Shown here: positions 36,392 through 45,507 of the stretch, piece by piece | How the letters are laid out: each line of letters begins with the position of its first letter | Position numbering within the stretch: position 1 is the stretch's first letter | Assembly (NCBI RefSeq): GCF_003063335.1 | Contig: NZ_NERX01000006.1 | Span: forward strand, 167,032-231,031 | DNA length: 64,000 nt | From: Limnohabitans sp. MMS-10A-192 | GTDB lineage: Bacteria > Pseudomonadota > Gammaproteobacteria > Burkholderiales > Burkholderiaceae_C | Direction: 5' to 3' | Made by a program: the position numbers and the translations under genes | Notes under the pieces: model-generated | What the model saw: only the letters and a program-made list of their open reading frames with translations | Databases searched by the model: none | What the model was told of the DNA's origin: nothing

Positions 36392-37795
36392 ATGAACCTC
36401 TCTACCGCCACACTGCCAGCGCTCCCCGTTGCCATCCACACCCCCACGTATGAGCGCACGGCCCACGCCCCCGGCGTGGTGCACTTGGGGCTGGGTGCCT
36501 TTCACCGTGCCCACCAGGCCATGGTGTTTGACCAGCTGCTGGCCAGTGGCGACATGCGCTGGGGCATCCACGGCGTGGGCATGACACGGCCCGATCTGGT
36601 GAACCAGCTGCGCGCACAAGACGGCCTGTATGCCGTGCGCGTGGCCGACGGGCAAGGCGTGCAATGGCAAGTGCCCGGGGCGCTGTGGCGCATGAATGTT
36701 GCCGCGACCGAACGCGATGCGGTGGTGCAGGCCATCGCCGCGCCCAGCACGCGCTGGGTCACGCTCACCGTCACAGAAAAAGGTTACACACCCACCCTCG
36801 CCCAACTGCTGCTGGACGGCTTGCGCATGCGCCAGCAAGCAGGCTTGCCCGGCATCACCATCGCCTCGTGCGACAACCTTCAAGGCAACGGGCACAAGCT
36901 GCAGGCCATGGTGAAAGCAGCGGCTACTGCACAAGACGCCGACGTGCTGCGCTGGCTGGACGCGCACTGTGCCTTCCCGTGCAGCATGGTCGACCGCATC
37001 GTGCCTGCGGCCACGCCCGAGGTGATGGCCGCCGCACACGAGGCATTGGGCGTTCAAGATCAATGCGCACTGAGCACCGAAGGCTTTTGGGAATGGGTGA
37101 TCGAAGACCGCTTGGCCGACCCGGCCGACGCGGCCCTGCTGCAAAGCGCGGGAGTGCGCGTGACGGGTGATGTGCACAGCTACGAAGAAGCCAAACTGCG
37201 CATGCTCAACGGCAGCCATTCGGCCATGGCGCTCATGGGCGCGGTGACCGGCAGGCCGTTTATTGCCAGCTGCATCGGTGTGCCGCACATCCGCAGTTTT
37301 GTGCACCGTCTGATGAGCCGAGAAGTCTCGCCACACCTCTCTCGCAGCGACTGGGCCGAGTACCGCGACGCGCTGATCGCCCGCTTTGGCAACCCTTACC
37401 TCAAGCACAGCGTGCACCAGATCGCCACCGACAGCTCACAAAAAATTCCGCAGCGTTGGCCTCCGTCTGTGCTGGGGCAAATGGCCCAAGGCGCTTCGTT
37501 TGAACACCACGCACTGGCCGCAGCCGTCTTCTTGCGCTACACGCTCAGCGTGGACGAGCAAGGCCAGGCCTACGCCCTGAACGACCCGCAAGCTGAAAGC
37601 CTCATGGCCATTGGCGCTGCACAACGCACCGAACCCGAGGCCTGCGTGCGCGCCCTGCTGGCCCGCGAAGACCTGTGGGGCAACAACTTGCCAGGCCACG
37701 CCGCATGGACCGCCCGCGTCACACACTGGCACCAACAAGTCATGCAGCACGGTGTGGATGCAGCCATCCAGCAACTGCTTGAGCAGGAAGTCTGA
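36392..37795 (+). CDS. uxuB: Mannitol-dehydrogenase-family oxidoreductase, fructuronate reductase-like
   Basis: A 467-residue long-chain dehydrogenase with the nucleotide motif VHLGLGAFHRAHQA at about residues 30-43, SCDNLQGNG near 170, PCSMVDRIVPA, and the catalytic KxxxxN-H region (KLRMLNGSHSAMALMG) near 270. UxuB reduces D-fructuronate to D-mannonate with NADH; related members act on tagaturonate or mannitol. The mannonate dehydratase gene follows 3 bases later, which supports fructuronate reductase. Confidence 0.85.
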   Translation: MNLSTATLPALPVAIHTPTYERTAHAPGVVHLGLGAFHRAHQAMVFDQLLASGDMRWGIHGVGMTRPDLVNQLRAQDGLYAVRVADGQGVQWQVPGALWRMNVAATERDAVVQAIAAPSTRWVTLTVTEKGYTPTLAQLLLDGLRMRQQAGLPGITIASCDNLQGNGHKLQAMVKAAATAQDADVLRWLDAHCAFPCSMVDRIVPAATPEVMAAAHEALGVQDQCALSTEGFWEWVIEDRLADPADAALLQSAGVRVTGDVHSYEEAKLRMLNGSHSAMALMGAVTGRPFIASCIGVPHIRSFVHRLMSREVSPHLSRSDWAEYRDALIARFGNPYLKHSVHQIATDSSQKIPQRWPPSVLGQMAQGASFEHHALAAAVFLRYTLSVDEQGQAYALNDPQAESLMAIGAAQRTEPEACVRALLAREDLWGNNLPGHAAWTARVTHWHQQVMQHGVDAAIQQLLEQEV

Positions 37796-37798
37796 GCC

Positions 37799-39019
37799 AT
37801 GAAAATCACCGCCGCCCGCGTCATCGTCTGCAGCCCCGGCCGCAACTTCGTCACCCTAAAAATCGAGACCGACCAGGGCGTGTACGGCGTGGGCGACGCC
37901 ACGCTCAACGGCCGCGAACTGGCCGTGGTCAGCTACCTCGAAGACCATGTTCTGCCATGCCTGATGGGGCGCGACCCGCAGCAGATCGAAGACATCTGGC
38001 AATACCTCTACAAAGGCGCGTACTGGCGGCGTGGCCCGGTGACCATGAGCGCCATTGCAGCCGTGGACACCGCGCTGTGGGACATCAAGGCCAAGATGGC
38101 GAACATGCCGCTGTACCAACTGCTGGGCGGGCGCAGCCGCACCGGGGTGATGGTCTACGGCCACGCCAACGGCCGCGACACGGCAGAAACCGTGGACGAA
38201 GTTTTGCGCCACAAGGAAGAAGGCTACCTGGCCATCCGCGCCCAAAGCGGCGTGCCGGGCTTGAACAAGGTCTATGGCGTGAGTGGCCACCATGGTGCCA
38301 GCCGCATGTACGAGCCCGCCGACGGCAACTTGCCCAGCGAACACGACTGGAGCACCGAAAAGTATTTGCGCCACACCCCCGGCCTGTTTGAAGCCGTGCG
38401 CGAAGCCGTGGGCCCCGACGTCCATTTGCTGCACGACGTGCACCACCGCCTAACGCCCATCGAGGCAGGGGAACTGGGCAAAGCGCTGGAGCCGGTGCGC
38501 ATGTTCTGGATGGAAGACCCGACCCCGGCCGAAAACCAGGACGCCTTCCAGTGGATACGCCACCACACCACCACGCCAATTGCGGTGGGTGAAATTTTCA
38601 ACAGCATCTGGGACTGCAAGACGCTGATCGAAAAACAGCTGATCGACTACATCCGCACCACCGTGGTCCACGCGGGCGGCATCACCCACCTGCGCCGAAT
38701 CGCCGACTTGGCCAGCCTGTACCAAGTCCGCACCGGCTGCCACGGCGCGACCGACCTGTCGCCCGTGTGCATGGGCGCGGCCCTGCACTTTGACACCTGG
38801 GTGCCCAACTTTGGTGTGCAAGAGTTCATGCCCCACAGCGAAGAAATGCTCTCGGTTTTCCCGCACGACTACCGCTTTGAGCGCGGCATGATGTACTGCG
38901 GAGAATCACCTGGCCACGGGGTGGACATCGACGAAAAGCTGGCCGCCAAGTACCCGTACCAGCGGGCTTATTTGCCGGTGAACCGGCTGCAGCACGATGG
39001 GACGCTGTGGAACTGGTGA
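37799..39019 (+). CDS. manD: D-mannonate dehydratase, enolase superfamily (ManD)
   Basis: A 406-residue enzyme with the ManD residues in register: Arg147 (AIRAQSG), Tyr159 (KVYGV), metal ligands Asp213 (HDVHHR), Glu239 (MEDPTP) and Glu265 (GEIFNS), His215, and His315 (CHGATDLSP). It dehydrates D-mannonate to 2-keto-3-deoxy-D-gluconate. It closes the plus-strand operon after uxuB. No KDG kinase or KDPG aldolase gene lies nearby, so the next steps are encoded elsewhere or replaced. Confidence 0.93.
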   Translation: MKITAARVIVCSPGRNFVTLKIETDQGVYGVGDATLNGRELAVVSYLEDHVLPCLMGRDPQQIEDIWQYLYKGAYWRRGPVTMSAIAAVDTALWDIKAKMANMPLYQLLGGRSRTGVMVYGHANGRDTAETVDEVLRHKEEGYLAIRAQSGVPGLNKVYGVSGHHGASRMYEPADGNLPSEHDWSTEKYLRHTPGLFEAVREAVGPDVHLLHDVHHRLTPIEAGELGKALEPVRMFWMEDPTPAENQDAFQWIRHHTTTPIAVGEIFNSIWDCKTLIEKQLIDYIRTTVVHAGGITHLRRIADLASLYQVRTGCHGATDLSPVCMGAALHFDTWVPNFGVQEFMPHSEEMLSVFPHDYRFERGMMYCGESPGHGVDIDEKLAAKYPYQRAYLPVNRLQHDGTLWNW

Positions 39020-39037
39020 CAGCCCTCAGCGACAGGC

Positions 39038-40453
39038 TCAGCCCATGCTGGGGCGCGCCACCGGCTGCACCGACTCGTAGGCCCGCGCTGCACGCAGCAC
39101 CAAGGCATCGCCAAACATCGGGCCCACGATCTGCAGGCCCATGGGCAAGCCCGCCTTCGTCAAACCACAGGGCACGGTGATGGCTGGCTGCTGCGTCAGG
39201 TTGAAGGGGTAGCTGAACGGGGTCCAGCCCAGCATGCTGACCGGGTCCATCGTCACCGTGCCTGCAGGCCGCGCCTCAAAAGCCGGAATCGACACCGAAG
39301 GCGTGACCAAGAGGTCGTAGCGCTGCATGAACTGGCGCATGTGCGAGCCCAGCACGCCACGGCGCTGGTGGAGCTGCTGAATCTGCTGTGCGCTGAGCTG
39401 CGCACCCAATTGCGCTTCAGCCCGAAAGTCAGGATCGGCCACCGCCTGCTGCTCAGCGCTGAGGCCAGACCAGACGGTGTGAGCGCCAAGGAACCACAGG
39501 CCGGTGGTGATGTCGAGCGGATCGTCAAAACCGGGGTCCACCTGCTCCACATGGGCGCCCAGGTCCTTGAGTTTTTGCACAGCCTGATCGACCGCCGCCG
39601 CGATGTCGGGGTGGACGTTGTGGGCATAACCCAACGTGGGCGAATACGCGATGCGCAGGCCCCGGATGCCGTCTTCCAGGCCCACGGTGTAGTCGCTCGC
39701 CTCGGGCGGCAAAGATGTCCAGTCGCGGGCATCGGGCTTTTTGAGCACATTCATCATCATCGCCGCATCGCGCACGCTCAGGGTGTGCGGGCCCAGGTGC
39801 GCCACCGAGCCGAACGGCGACAAGGGGTAAGCGGGCACACGGCCAAAGCTGGGTTTGAGGCCCACGTTGCCGCAAAACGCGGCCGGGATGCGCACGCTGC
39901 CTGCACCGTCTGTGCCCACGGCCAGCGGCCCCAAACCTGCGGCCACAGCAGCTGCAGCGCCGCCCGACGAACCACCGGGCGTGTGGTTCAGATTCCAGGG
40001 GTTGCGGGTGATGCCGGTGGCGGGTGAATTGGTTTCGCCCTTGCAACCAAACTCCGGCGTGGTGGTTTTGCCCAGCAGCACCGCACCCGCTTCGCGCAGG
40101 CGTGCTGTGGCGGGGGCGTCCACATCCCAGGGTTGCTGGGGGTCAACGGTACGGCTGCCGCGCAAGGTGGGCCAGCCTTGTGTGAGGATCAGGTCTTTGA
40201 TGCTGGTGGGCACGCCATCGAGCTCCCCCACGGGGGCACCGGTGCTGCGGTGCGCTTGCCAGCGGGCCTCGCTGGCGCGGGCACTGGCCAGGGCGCTTTT
40301 GGCATCCACCAGGCAAAACGCGTTGATCTTGGGGTTGATGCGATCGATGCGCGAGAGCACCGCCTGCGTGGCCTCCACCGGGCTGGCCTGCCCGGTGCGG
40401 TACAGCTGAACAAGTTCGTGCGCGGTGCATTGGGTCAGGTCGGTGGTGCTCAT
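39038..40453 (-). CDS. Amidase-signature family hydrolase
   Basis: A 471-residue amidase. The catalytic Lys lies in TSIKDLIL, the cis-Ser and nucleophile Ser in the Gly/Ser block GGSSGGAAAAVAAGLG, and the conserved GTDGAGSVRIPAAFCG follows. It hydrolyses amide bonds of unknown compounds. ATG 40453 is used; a TTG at 40465 is less likely. It is the last gene of a minus-strand run beginning at dppA and thus probably acts on an imported amide or peptide-like compound. Confidence 0.88.
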   Translation of the reverse strand: MSTTDLTQCTAHELVQLYRTGQASPVEATQAVLSRIDRINPKINAFCLVDAKSALASARASEARWQAHRSTGAPVGELDGVPTSIKDLILTQGWPTLRGSRTVDPQQPWDVDAPATARLREAGAVLLGKTTTPEFGCKGETNSPATGITRNPWNLNHTPGGSSGGAAAAVAAGLGPLAVGTDGAGSVRIPAAFCGNVGLKPSFGRVPAYPLSPFGSVAHLGPHTLSVRDAAMMMNVLKKPDARDWTSLPPEASDYTVGLEDGIRGLRIAYSPTLGYAHNVHPDIAAAVDQAVQKLKDLGAHVEQVDPGFDDPLDITTGLWFLGAHTVWSGLSAEQQAVADPDFRAEAQLGAQLSAQQIQQLHQRRGVLGSHMRQFMQRYDLLVTPSVSIPAFEARPAGTVTMDPVSMLGWTPFSYPFNLTQQPAITVPCGLTKAGLPMGLQIVGPMFGDALVLRAARAYESVQPVARPSMG

Positions 40454-40517
40454 GCGGGTCTCCAAGGGGTGTTGAGGTCACGCCAGGCCCGTCAAGGCCG
40501 AGCGTCACGGACAAGTG

Positions 40518-42017
40518 TCAAGGTCTTGTGCGGGTTTGGGGGCTGAGTTTTTTCCAGGGCAAGTCCCCCGGGTCGGCGGCCATGGGGCCAGCGGCCTTGG
40601 CCACCAACACGCGGCTGGCAGTGGGTGTGAAGTCAGCGCGAAAATGGTTGGAGCTTTTGACCACCAGCAGCTTCATCTGCTCGGGCTGGATGCCCACGGC
40701 GCGGAACAGTTCGCGGTCGAGCATCTGCATCTTGCCGCTGGCCACCGCCACCAGCACGCCATCGATTTCAAGGCAAGCGCAAGGGCCAATGCGGACCTTC
40801 ACGCCCGTCATCATCGGGCCTTTGAGTTCGCAATCGTCTGCGCCCAGCGCACGCACCACAAAGCGGCCTTGCACGGGCGGGTCGCTGTCTTGCCCGGTGA
40901 ACGTGGGCACAGCTTTGCCCAGGGCCACATCGAGGCTGGCGCCCACACCCACTTCGTGGGCCTTGCGGGCCACCGCCGGGTCATAGAGCAAACCCAAAGC
41001 CACCTGACCAGGCCAGCGCTTGCCAGCGCCTTGCTGCAAGAGCGCATGCAGCATGCCCGTGGTGTTGCTGTCACCGCCTGCGCCGGGGTTGTCTTGTGTG
41101 TCGGCCACCACCACCGGGGCGCTGGCCGATTCGGCCACCGACAGGGCCTGGGCCACCGCTTCGCGGGCGGGCAGCACATCGGGGCGCCATTGGCCGGGCT
41201 CGCTCACCCGCTCGTACAAGCGCTGCACGGCAGACTCCACCGAGCCACCATGGCCCCACACCACAGGGCCGCACTCGGCAAAGTCCGAGGCCGGAAAACC
41301 CATGCAAAAACTCAGCATGCAGCCCGTCTCGGCTTCGATGCTGGCCAGGGTTTCGTAGAGCCCCTGGGCCGGTTGCATCCAGGTGCTTTGCGCGTTGAGC
41401 GGAATCAAAAAGGGCAAGCGCTTGGCCTGCACCGGTCGCTTGGTGCCCGCACGCAGGTGTTCGCGCATGAGCACGGCAGCGCGCTCGCCGGTGTCGGCCA
41501 TGTCGATGTGCGGATAAGTGCGGTAAGACACCAGGCCATCGGCCAAGCGCAGCATGCGCTCGGTCACGTTGGCGTGCAGGTCCAAGCTCGCCACGATGGG
41601 CAGATGCGGGCCGACCACTGCGCGGATGCGGGCGATCAGCTCGCCTTCGCTGTCGTCGGCCTGCTCGGCCACGGCCGCGCCGTGCAGGTCGAGGTACACC
41701 CCATCGAGCCCTTGCACCATCGCTGCGCGCACATCCTCGAGGATGGCGGCGCTGATGCGCTCAAAAGCGTCGCGGGTCACATACGAAGAAGGCGTCGCCC
41801 CGGCCCAAGCCGAGGGCACGAGCTGCCAGCCTTCGCGCTTGGCCGCGTCGATGAAGCCGCCCACCGGGATGTTGATGCCCGTGAGCTGAGCCTGCATGGC
41901 CTGCCCGCGCACAAAGGCCGGAAAGTTCTCGCCCGTGTTGAAGGCGGCCCAATCGGCCAGGCTGGGCGCAAAGGTGTTGGTTTCGTGCTGGTAGCCAGCG
42001 ATCAGGATGCGGGTCAT
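40518..42017 (-). CDS. M81 family metallohydrolase (MlrC-like)
   Basis: A 499-residue protein matching the MlrC family: start RILIAGYQHETNTFAP, metal-binding segments LDLHGAAVAEQADDSEGELI and SLDLHANVTERML, WGHGGSVESAV, and the MlrC C-terminal region with ADTQDNPGAGGDSNTTG. MlrC of Sphingopyxis cleaves the tetrapeptide from microcystin breakdown, but most family members have unknown substrates. It begins 16 bases after the ABC ATPase gene, so substrate uptake by that importer is likely. ATG 42017 is used. Confidence 0.86.
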   Translation of the reverse strand: MTRILIAGYQHETNTFAPSLADWAAFNTGENFPAFVRGQAMQAQLTGINIPVGGFIDAAKREGWQLVPSAWAGATPSSYVTRDAFERISAAILEDVRAAMVQGLDGVYLDLHGAAVAEQADDSEGELIARIRAVVGPHLPIVASLDLHANVTERMLRLADGLVSYRTYPHIDMADTGERAAVLMREHLRAGTKRPVQAKRLPFLIPLNAQSTWMQPAQGLYETLASIEAETGCMLSFCMGFPASDFAECGPVVWGHGGSVESAVQRLYERVSEPGQWRPDVLPAREAVAQALSVAESASAPVVVADTQDNPGAGGDSNTTGMLHALLQQGAGKRWPGQVALGLLYDPAVARKAHEVGVGASLDVALGKAVPTFTGQDSDPPVQGRFVVRALGADDCELKGPMMTGVKVRIGPCACLEIDGVLVAVASGKMQMLDRELFRAVGIQPEQMKLLVVKSSNHFRADFTPTASRVLVAKAAGPMAADPGDLPWKKLSPQTRTRP

Positions 42018-42033
42018 GCAGCGTCTCTTGTGT

Positions 42034-43641
42034 TCAGTCCAGGGGTGGCAATGCGGCCGGTGCAGCGTCAAACAGCCGTCGTGTGTAGTCCTGCTGCGGG
42101 TTCGCGTACAGGTCGCTCGTACGGCCTTGCTCCACGATGCGCCCTTGGTGCATCACGATCACGCGGTCGCACAGCTGCGCGGCCACGCGCAGGTCGTGCG
42201 TGATGAACAGCAGGCCCAGCCCCAAGCGAGACTGCGCCTCGCGCAGGAGGTTGAGGATTTGTGCCTGCACGCTCACATCGAGCGCGCTCACCGCCTCGTC
42301 GGCCACCAGCACCTGGGGGCGGCAAGCCAAGGCACGGGCAATGGCCAGGCGTTGGCGTTGGCCGCCGCTGAATTGGCTGGGGTAGCGCTTCAAAGCCTCT
42401 ACCGGCAAGCGCACCTGCGCCATCAGCTCCACCGCCAAGGCTTCGGCTTGTTCGCGGGTCTGGCCAAAGTTCATCGCGCCTTCGACCATGGACTGGCCCA
42501 CGGTGCGGCGCGGGTTCAGCGAACGGTTGGGGTCTTGAAACACCACCTGCACACGGTGACGCAGCGGGCGCAACTGACGCTCGGGCATGCGGGCCACGTC
42601 ATCGGCGTCCCACAAAATCCGGCCTTCGGTCGGGTCGATCAATCGAATCAAGCAGCGTGCAAAAGTTGACTTGCCCGAACCCGACTCGCCCACGATGCCC
42701 ACCGTCTCGCCAGCACGCACGGCCACAGCCGCGTCCATGAGGGCGGCGGTGGGTCGGCTGCGGCCCAGCCAGTCGTGGCTGATGTAGGTCTTGCCCACAC
42801 CTTGGCCCGACAGCAGAGCAGGCCCCTGGGGCTCGGGTTTGGAAGGTGGCGGCGTCATGCCGGGCACGGCGGCCAGCAGCTGGCGCGTGTACTCGGCGCG
42901 GGGGCGGCGCAGCACTTGCGCGCAGTCGCCGCTCTCGACCGCCTGGCCCTGGTTCATGACCAGCACCTGGTCAGCGATCTCGGCCACCACGCCCATGTCG
43001 TGGGTGATGAAGAGCACCGCACTGCCCTGCTCGCGCTGCAGGTCGGCGATCAATCGCAAAATTTCTTTTTGGGTGGTGACGTCGAGCGCGGTGGTCGGCT
43101 CGTCACAAATCAGCAATGCGGGCTTTAAGATCACCGCCATCGCGATCACGATGCGCTGACGCTGACCGCCACTGAGTTGGTGCGGGTAGCTGCGCAACAT
43201 GCGCGCCGGGTCGGGCAGTTTGACGCGCTCGAACACCCGCAAGATTTCGGCACGCCGCTGCTCGGCAGGCCAGTCGGTGTGGGTGGACAGCAACTCGTCG
43301 ACCTGGTCACCGCAAGTCATGACCGGGTTCAGGGCCGTCATGGGCTCCTGAAACACCATGCCCATGGCCTTGCCGCGCAACTGGCGCAGGCGCAGCGTCG
43401 AAGCATTGAGCAAGGACTCGCCCTGAAGCAACACCTCGCCTGCCACAGACCGAAGCTCTTTGGGCAGCAGGCCCATCACGGTGGTGGCCATGACGGATTT
43501 GCCCGAGCCGGACTCGCCCACCACGCACAGCGTCTGGCCCGGCAGGATGTCGAGCGAGACCTCGGTGATGGCGTGTGCTCGGTCACCGCCCGTGGGCAAG
43601 GCGACCGACAGGCCACGAATAGACAACACAGCCTGCGTCAT
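42034..43641 (-). CDS. Fused peptide ABC transporter ATPase (DppD-DppF type)
   Basis: A 535-residue protein with two full ABC domains: Walker A GESGSGKSVMATTVMG near residue 43 and GESGSGKSTFARC near 325, with two LSGGQRQR/FSGGQRQR signatures and two DEP/DEA Walker B motifs. The frame stays open far upstream through dppC, but the true start is ATG 43641 (MTQAVLSIRGL), overlapping the dppC stop as ATGA. It powers peptide or nickel-type uptake. Confidence 0.9.
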   Translation of the reverse strand: MTQAVLSIRGLSVALPTGGDRAHAITEVSLDILPGQTLCVVGESGSGKSVMATTVMGLLPKELRSVAGEVLLQGESLLNASTLRLRQLRGKAMGMVFQEPMTALNPVMTCGDQVDELLSTHTDWPAEQRRAEILRVFERVKLPDPARMLRSYPHQLSGGQRQRIVIAMAVILKPALLICDEPTTALDVTTQKEILRLIADLQREQGSAVLFITHDMGVVAEIADQVLVMNQGQAVESGDCAQVLRRPRAEYTRQLLAAVPGMTPPPSKPEPQGPALLSGQGVGKTYISHDWLGRSRPTAALMDAAVAVRAGETVGIVGESGSGKSTFARCLIRLIDPTEGRILWDADDVARMPERQLRPLRHRVQVVFQDPNRSLNPRRTVGQSMVEGAMNFGQTREQAEALAVELMAQVRLPVEALKRYPSQFSGGQRQRLAIARALACRPQVLVADEAVSALDVSVQAQILNLLREAQSRLGLGLLFITHDLRVAAQLCDRVIVMHQGRIVEQGRTSDLYANPQQDYTRRLFDAAPAALPPLD

Positions 43642-44519
43642 GTGCCGCTCCGCTTCGCGAATTTGGGGTCCAGCACATCGCGCAGGCCATCCCCCAGCAG
43701 GTTGATGGCCAGCACCGTGGGCACAAGGAACAGCGCCGGGAACAGCACATTGCCCGGGTACTGGGTGAACTGCACCCGGCCCTCGGCCATGATGTTGCCC
43801 CAGGTCGGGATGTCGGCGGGCAGGCCCAGGCCGAGGAAGCTCAGGATGGCTTCGGTCAGCACCGCACTGGCCGCGATGAAGGTGCCTTGCACGATCAGCG
43901 GGGCCATCGCGTTGGGCAGGATGTGGCGCAACAAGATGACCGGCGTGGGCGTGGCCAGGGCCTTGGCCGCTTCCACAAAAGGCTCTTCGCGCAAAGTCAG
44001 CACCAAGGAGCGCACCAGGCGCGTGACCCGCGGGATTTCTGGAATGGCGATCGCCACCACCACCGTCCACAACTGCGCCCCCAAGGCCGCCACCAGCGCG
44101 ATGGCCAGCAAGATCGCAGGGATGGCCATGAGGCCATCCATGAAGCGCATCAGCACCATGTCGAGCGCACGGAAGTAACCGGCCAGCATGCCCAAAGTGC
44201 CGCCTACCAGCAAAGCCACCACGGCGGTGAACAAGCCCACCAGCAAAGACACGCGGGTGCCGTAAAGCACACGGCTGTAGATGTCGCGGCCAAAGTTGTC
44301 TGAGCCCATCCAGAAGGTGTGGGCCACGCTGGTGCCGTCCAGCAAACCGAACTGCCCGACCACACCGGCGGCGGTGTTGATGTTGGCCGAGTCCATGGCC
44401 GCCGGGTCCACGGTGCCCAGCCAAGGGGCCGTCAAAGCGATCAGGATCAGCAGGCCCAGCACACCGAGGCCCAAACGGACGGTGGTGTGCGCCAGAAGTT
44501 TTCGAAAGATGGTGTTCAT
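43638..44519 (-). CDS. dppC: Peptide ABC transporter permease (DppC type)
   Basis: A 293-residue permease with an N-terminal helix (LGVLGLLILIALTAPWLG) and six helices in all. It carries GSDNFGRDIYSRVLYGTRVSLLVG and the EAA loop (EAAKALATPTPVILLRHILPN). It works with DppB. The start overlaps the dppB stop by one base. Confidence 0.9.
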   Translation of the reverse strand: MNTIFRKLLAHTTVRLGLGVLGLLILIALTAPWLGTVDPAAMDSANINTAAGVVGQFGLLDGTSVAHTFWMGSDNFGRDIYSRVLYGTRVSLLVGLFTAVVALLVGGTLGMLAGYFRALDMVLMRFMDGLMAIPAILLAIALVAALGAQLWTVVVAIAIPEIPRVTRLVRSLVLTLREEPFVEAAKALATPTPVILLRHILPNAMAPLIVQGTFIAASAVLTEAILSFLGLGLPADIPTWGNIMAEGRVQFTQYPGNVLFPALFLVPTVLAINLLGDGLRDVLDPKFAKRSGT

Positions 44520-45472
44520 CAGTAACGGATCCGGGGGTCGAGCCAGAGGTAGCTCAAGTCCACCAACAAATTGATCACCACGTACAGCACGCTGAAAAAC
44601 AGCACCACGCCCTGGATAACCGGAAAGTCGCGGTTGAGCACCGCATCCACCGTGAGCGAACCCAGGCCGGGGATGGCGTAGACCGTCTCTGTCACCACCA
44701 CGCCGCCAATGAGCAAAGCAATGCCAATGCCGATCACGGTGACGATGGGCACCGCCGCATTGGCCAGCGCGTGGCGCAGCAGCACCACCTGCTCGGTCAC
44801 GCCTTTGGCGCGGGCGGTGCGGATGTAGTCTTCGGTCAGGGCCTCGGACACGCTGGCGCGCGTGACCCGGGCGATGAGCGCCACATAGATGGTGGCCAAC
44901 GACAACCAGGGCAATACCAGCTGGTAAGCCCAGGCCCCCACCCCTTGTGAGAACTCACCGAACAAGCGGCGGTAACCCTGCACAGGCAACCATTGCAGTT
45001 GGATCGAAAAAATGTAGATCAGCACATAGCCGATCACAAACACCGGCACCGAGAACCCGGCCACCGCAAAGCCCGACAGCAAGCGGTCCAGCCAGCCGCC
45101 CATGCGCCAAGCGGCCAAGGTGCCCAGCGGCACCGCCACCAGCACGGCCAGCACCATGGTGCCAGCGGCCAGAGACAAGGTGGGCTCAATGCGTTGGGCG
45201 ATCAGCTCGGTGACGGGCTTTCCCAGGTAAAAGGAATAACCCAAATCGCCCTGCAGCACCCCACCCAGCCAGATCATGAACTGCGTGAGCAGGGGCTTGG
45301 TCAGGCCCAGCTGCTCGCGGATGCGGTCAATGTCTTCGTTGGTGGCGTTGTTGCCCGCGATCACGGCGGCCGGGTCCCCCGGCGTGAGCCGAAGGATCAG
45401 GAACACGATGATCGCCACCGTGAACAGCACGGGGATCAGCGCCAGCAGGCGCTGCAGCAGGAATCTCAGCAT
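44519..45472 (-). CDS. dppB: Peptide ABC transporter permease (DppB type)
   Basis: A 317-residue permease with the typical start LRFLLQRLLALIPVLFTVA, RLTPGDPA, six helices and the EAA loop EDYIRTARAKGVTEQVVLLRHALAN. It starts 35 bases after dppA and overlaps dppC. Confidence 0.91.
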   Translation of the reverse strand: MLRFLLQRLLALIPVLFTVAIIVFLILRLTPGDPAAVIAGNNATNEDIDRIREQLGLTKPLLTQFMIWLGGVLQGDLGYSFYLGKPVTELIAQRIEPTLSLAAGTMVLAVLVAVPLGTLAAWRMGGWLDRLLSGFAVAGFSVPVFVIGYVLIYIFSIQLQWLPVQGYRRLFGEFSQGVGAWAYQLVLPWLSLATIYVALIARVTRASVSEALTEDYIRTARAKGVTEQVVLLRHALANAAVPIVTVIGIGIALLIGGVVVTETVYAIPGLGSLTVDAVLNRDFPVIQGVVLFFSVLYVVINLLVDLSYLWLDPRIRY

Positions 45473-45507
45473 AGAACTTCAGCTGTTGTGGGGGGTCACA
45501 AAAGCGG

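Noticed and set aside
42034..44424. A single 796-codon protein covering the ATPase gene and part of dppC
   Set aside because: The first third is an out-of-frame reading of dppC; ATG 43641 with an ATGA overlap gives the proper ATPase start.
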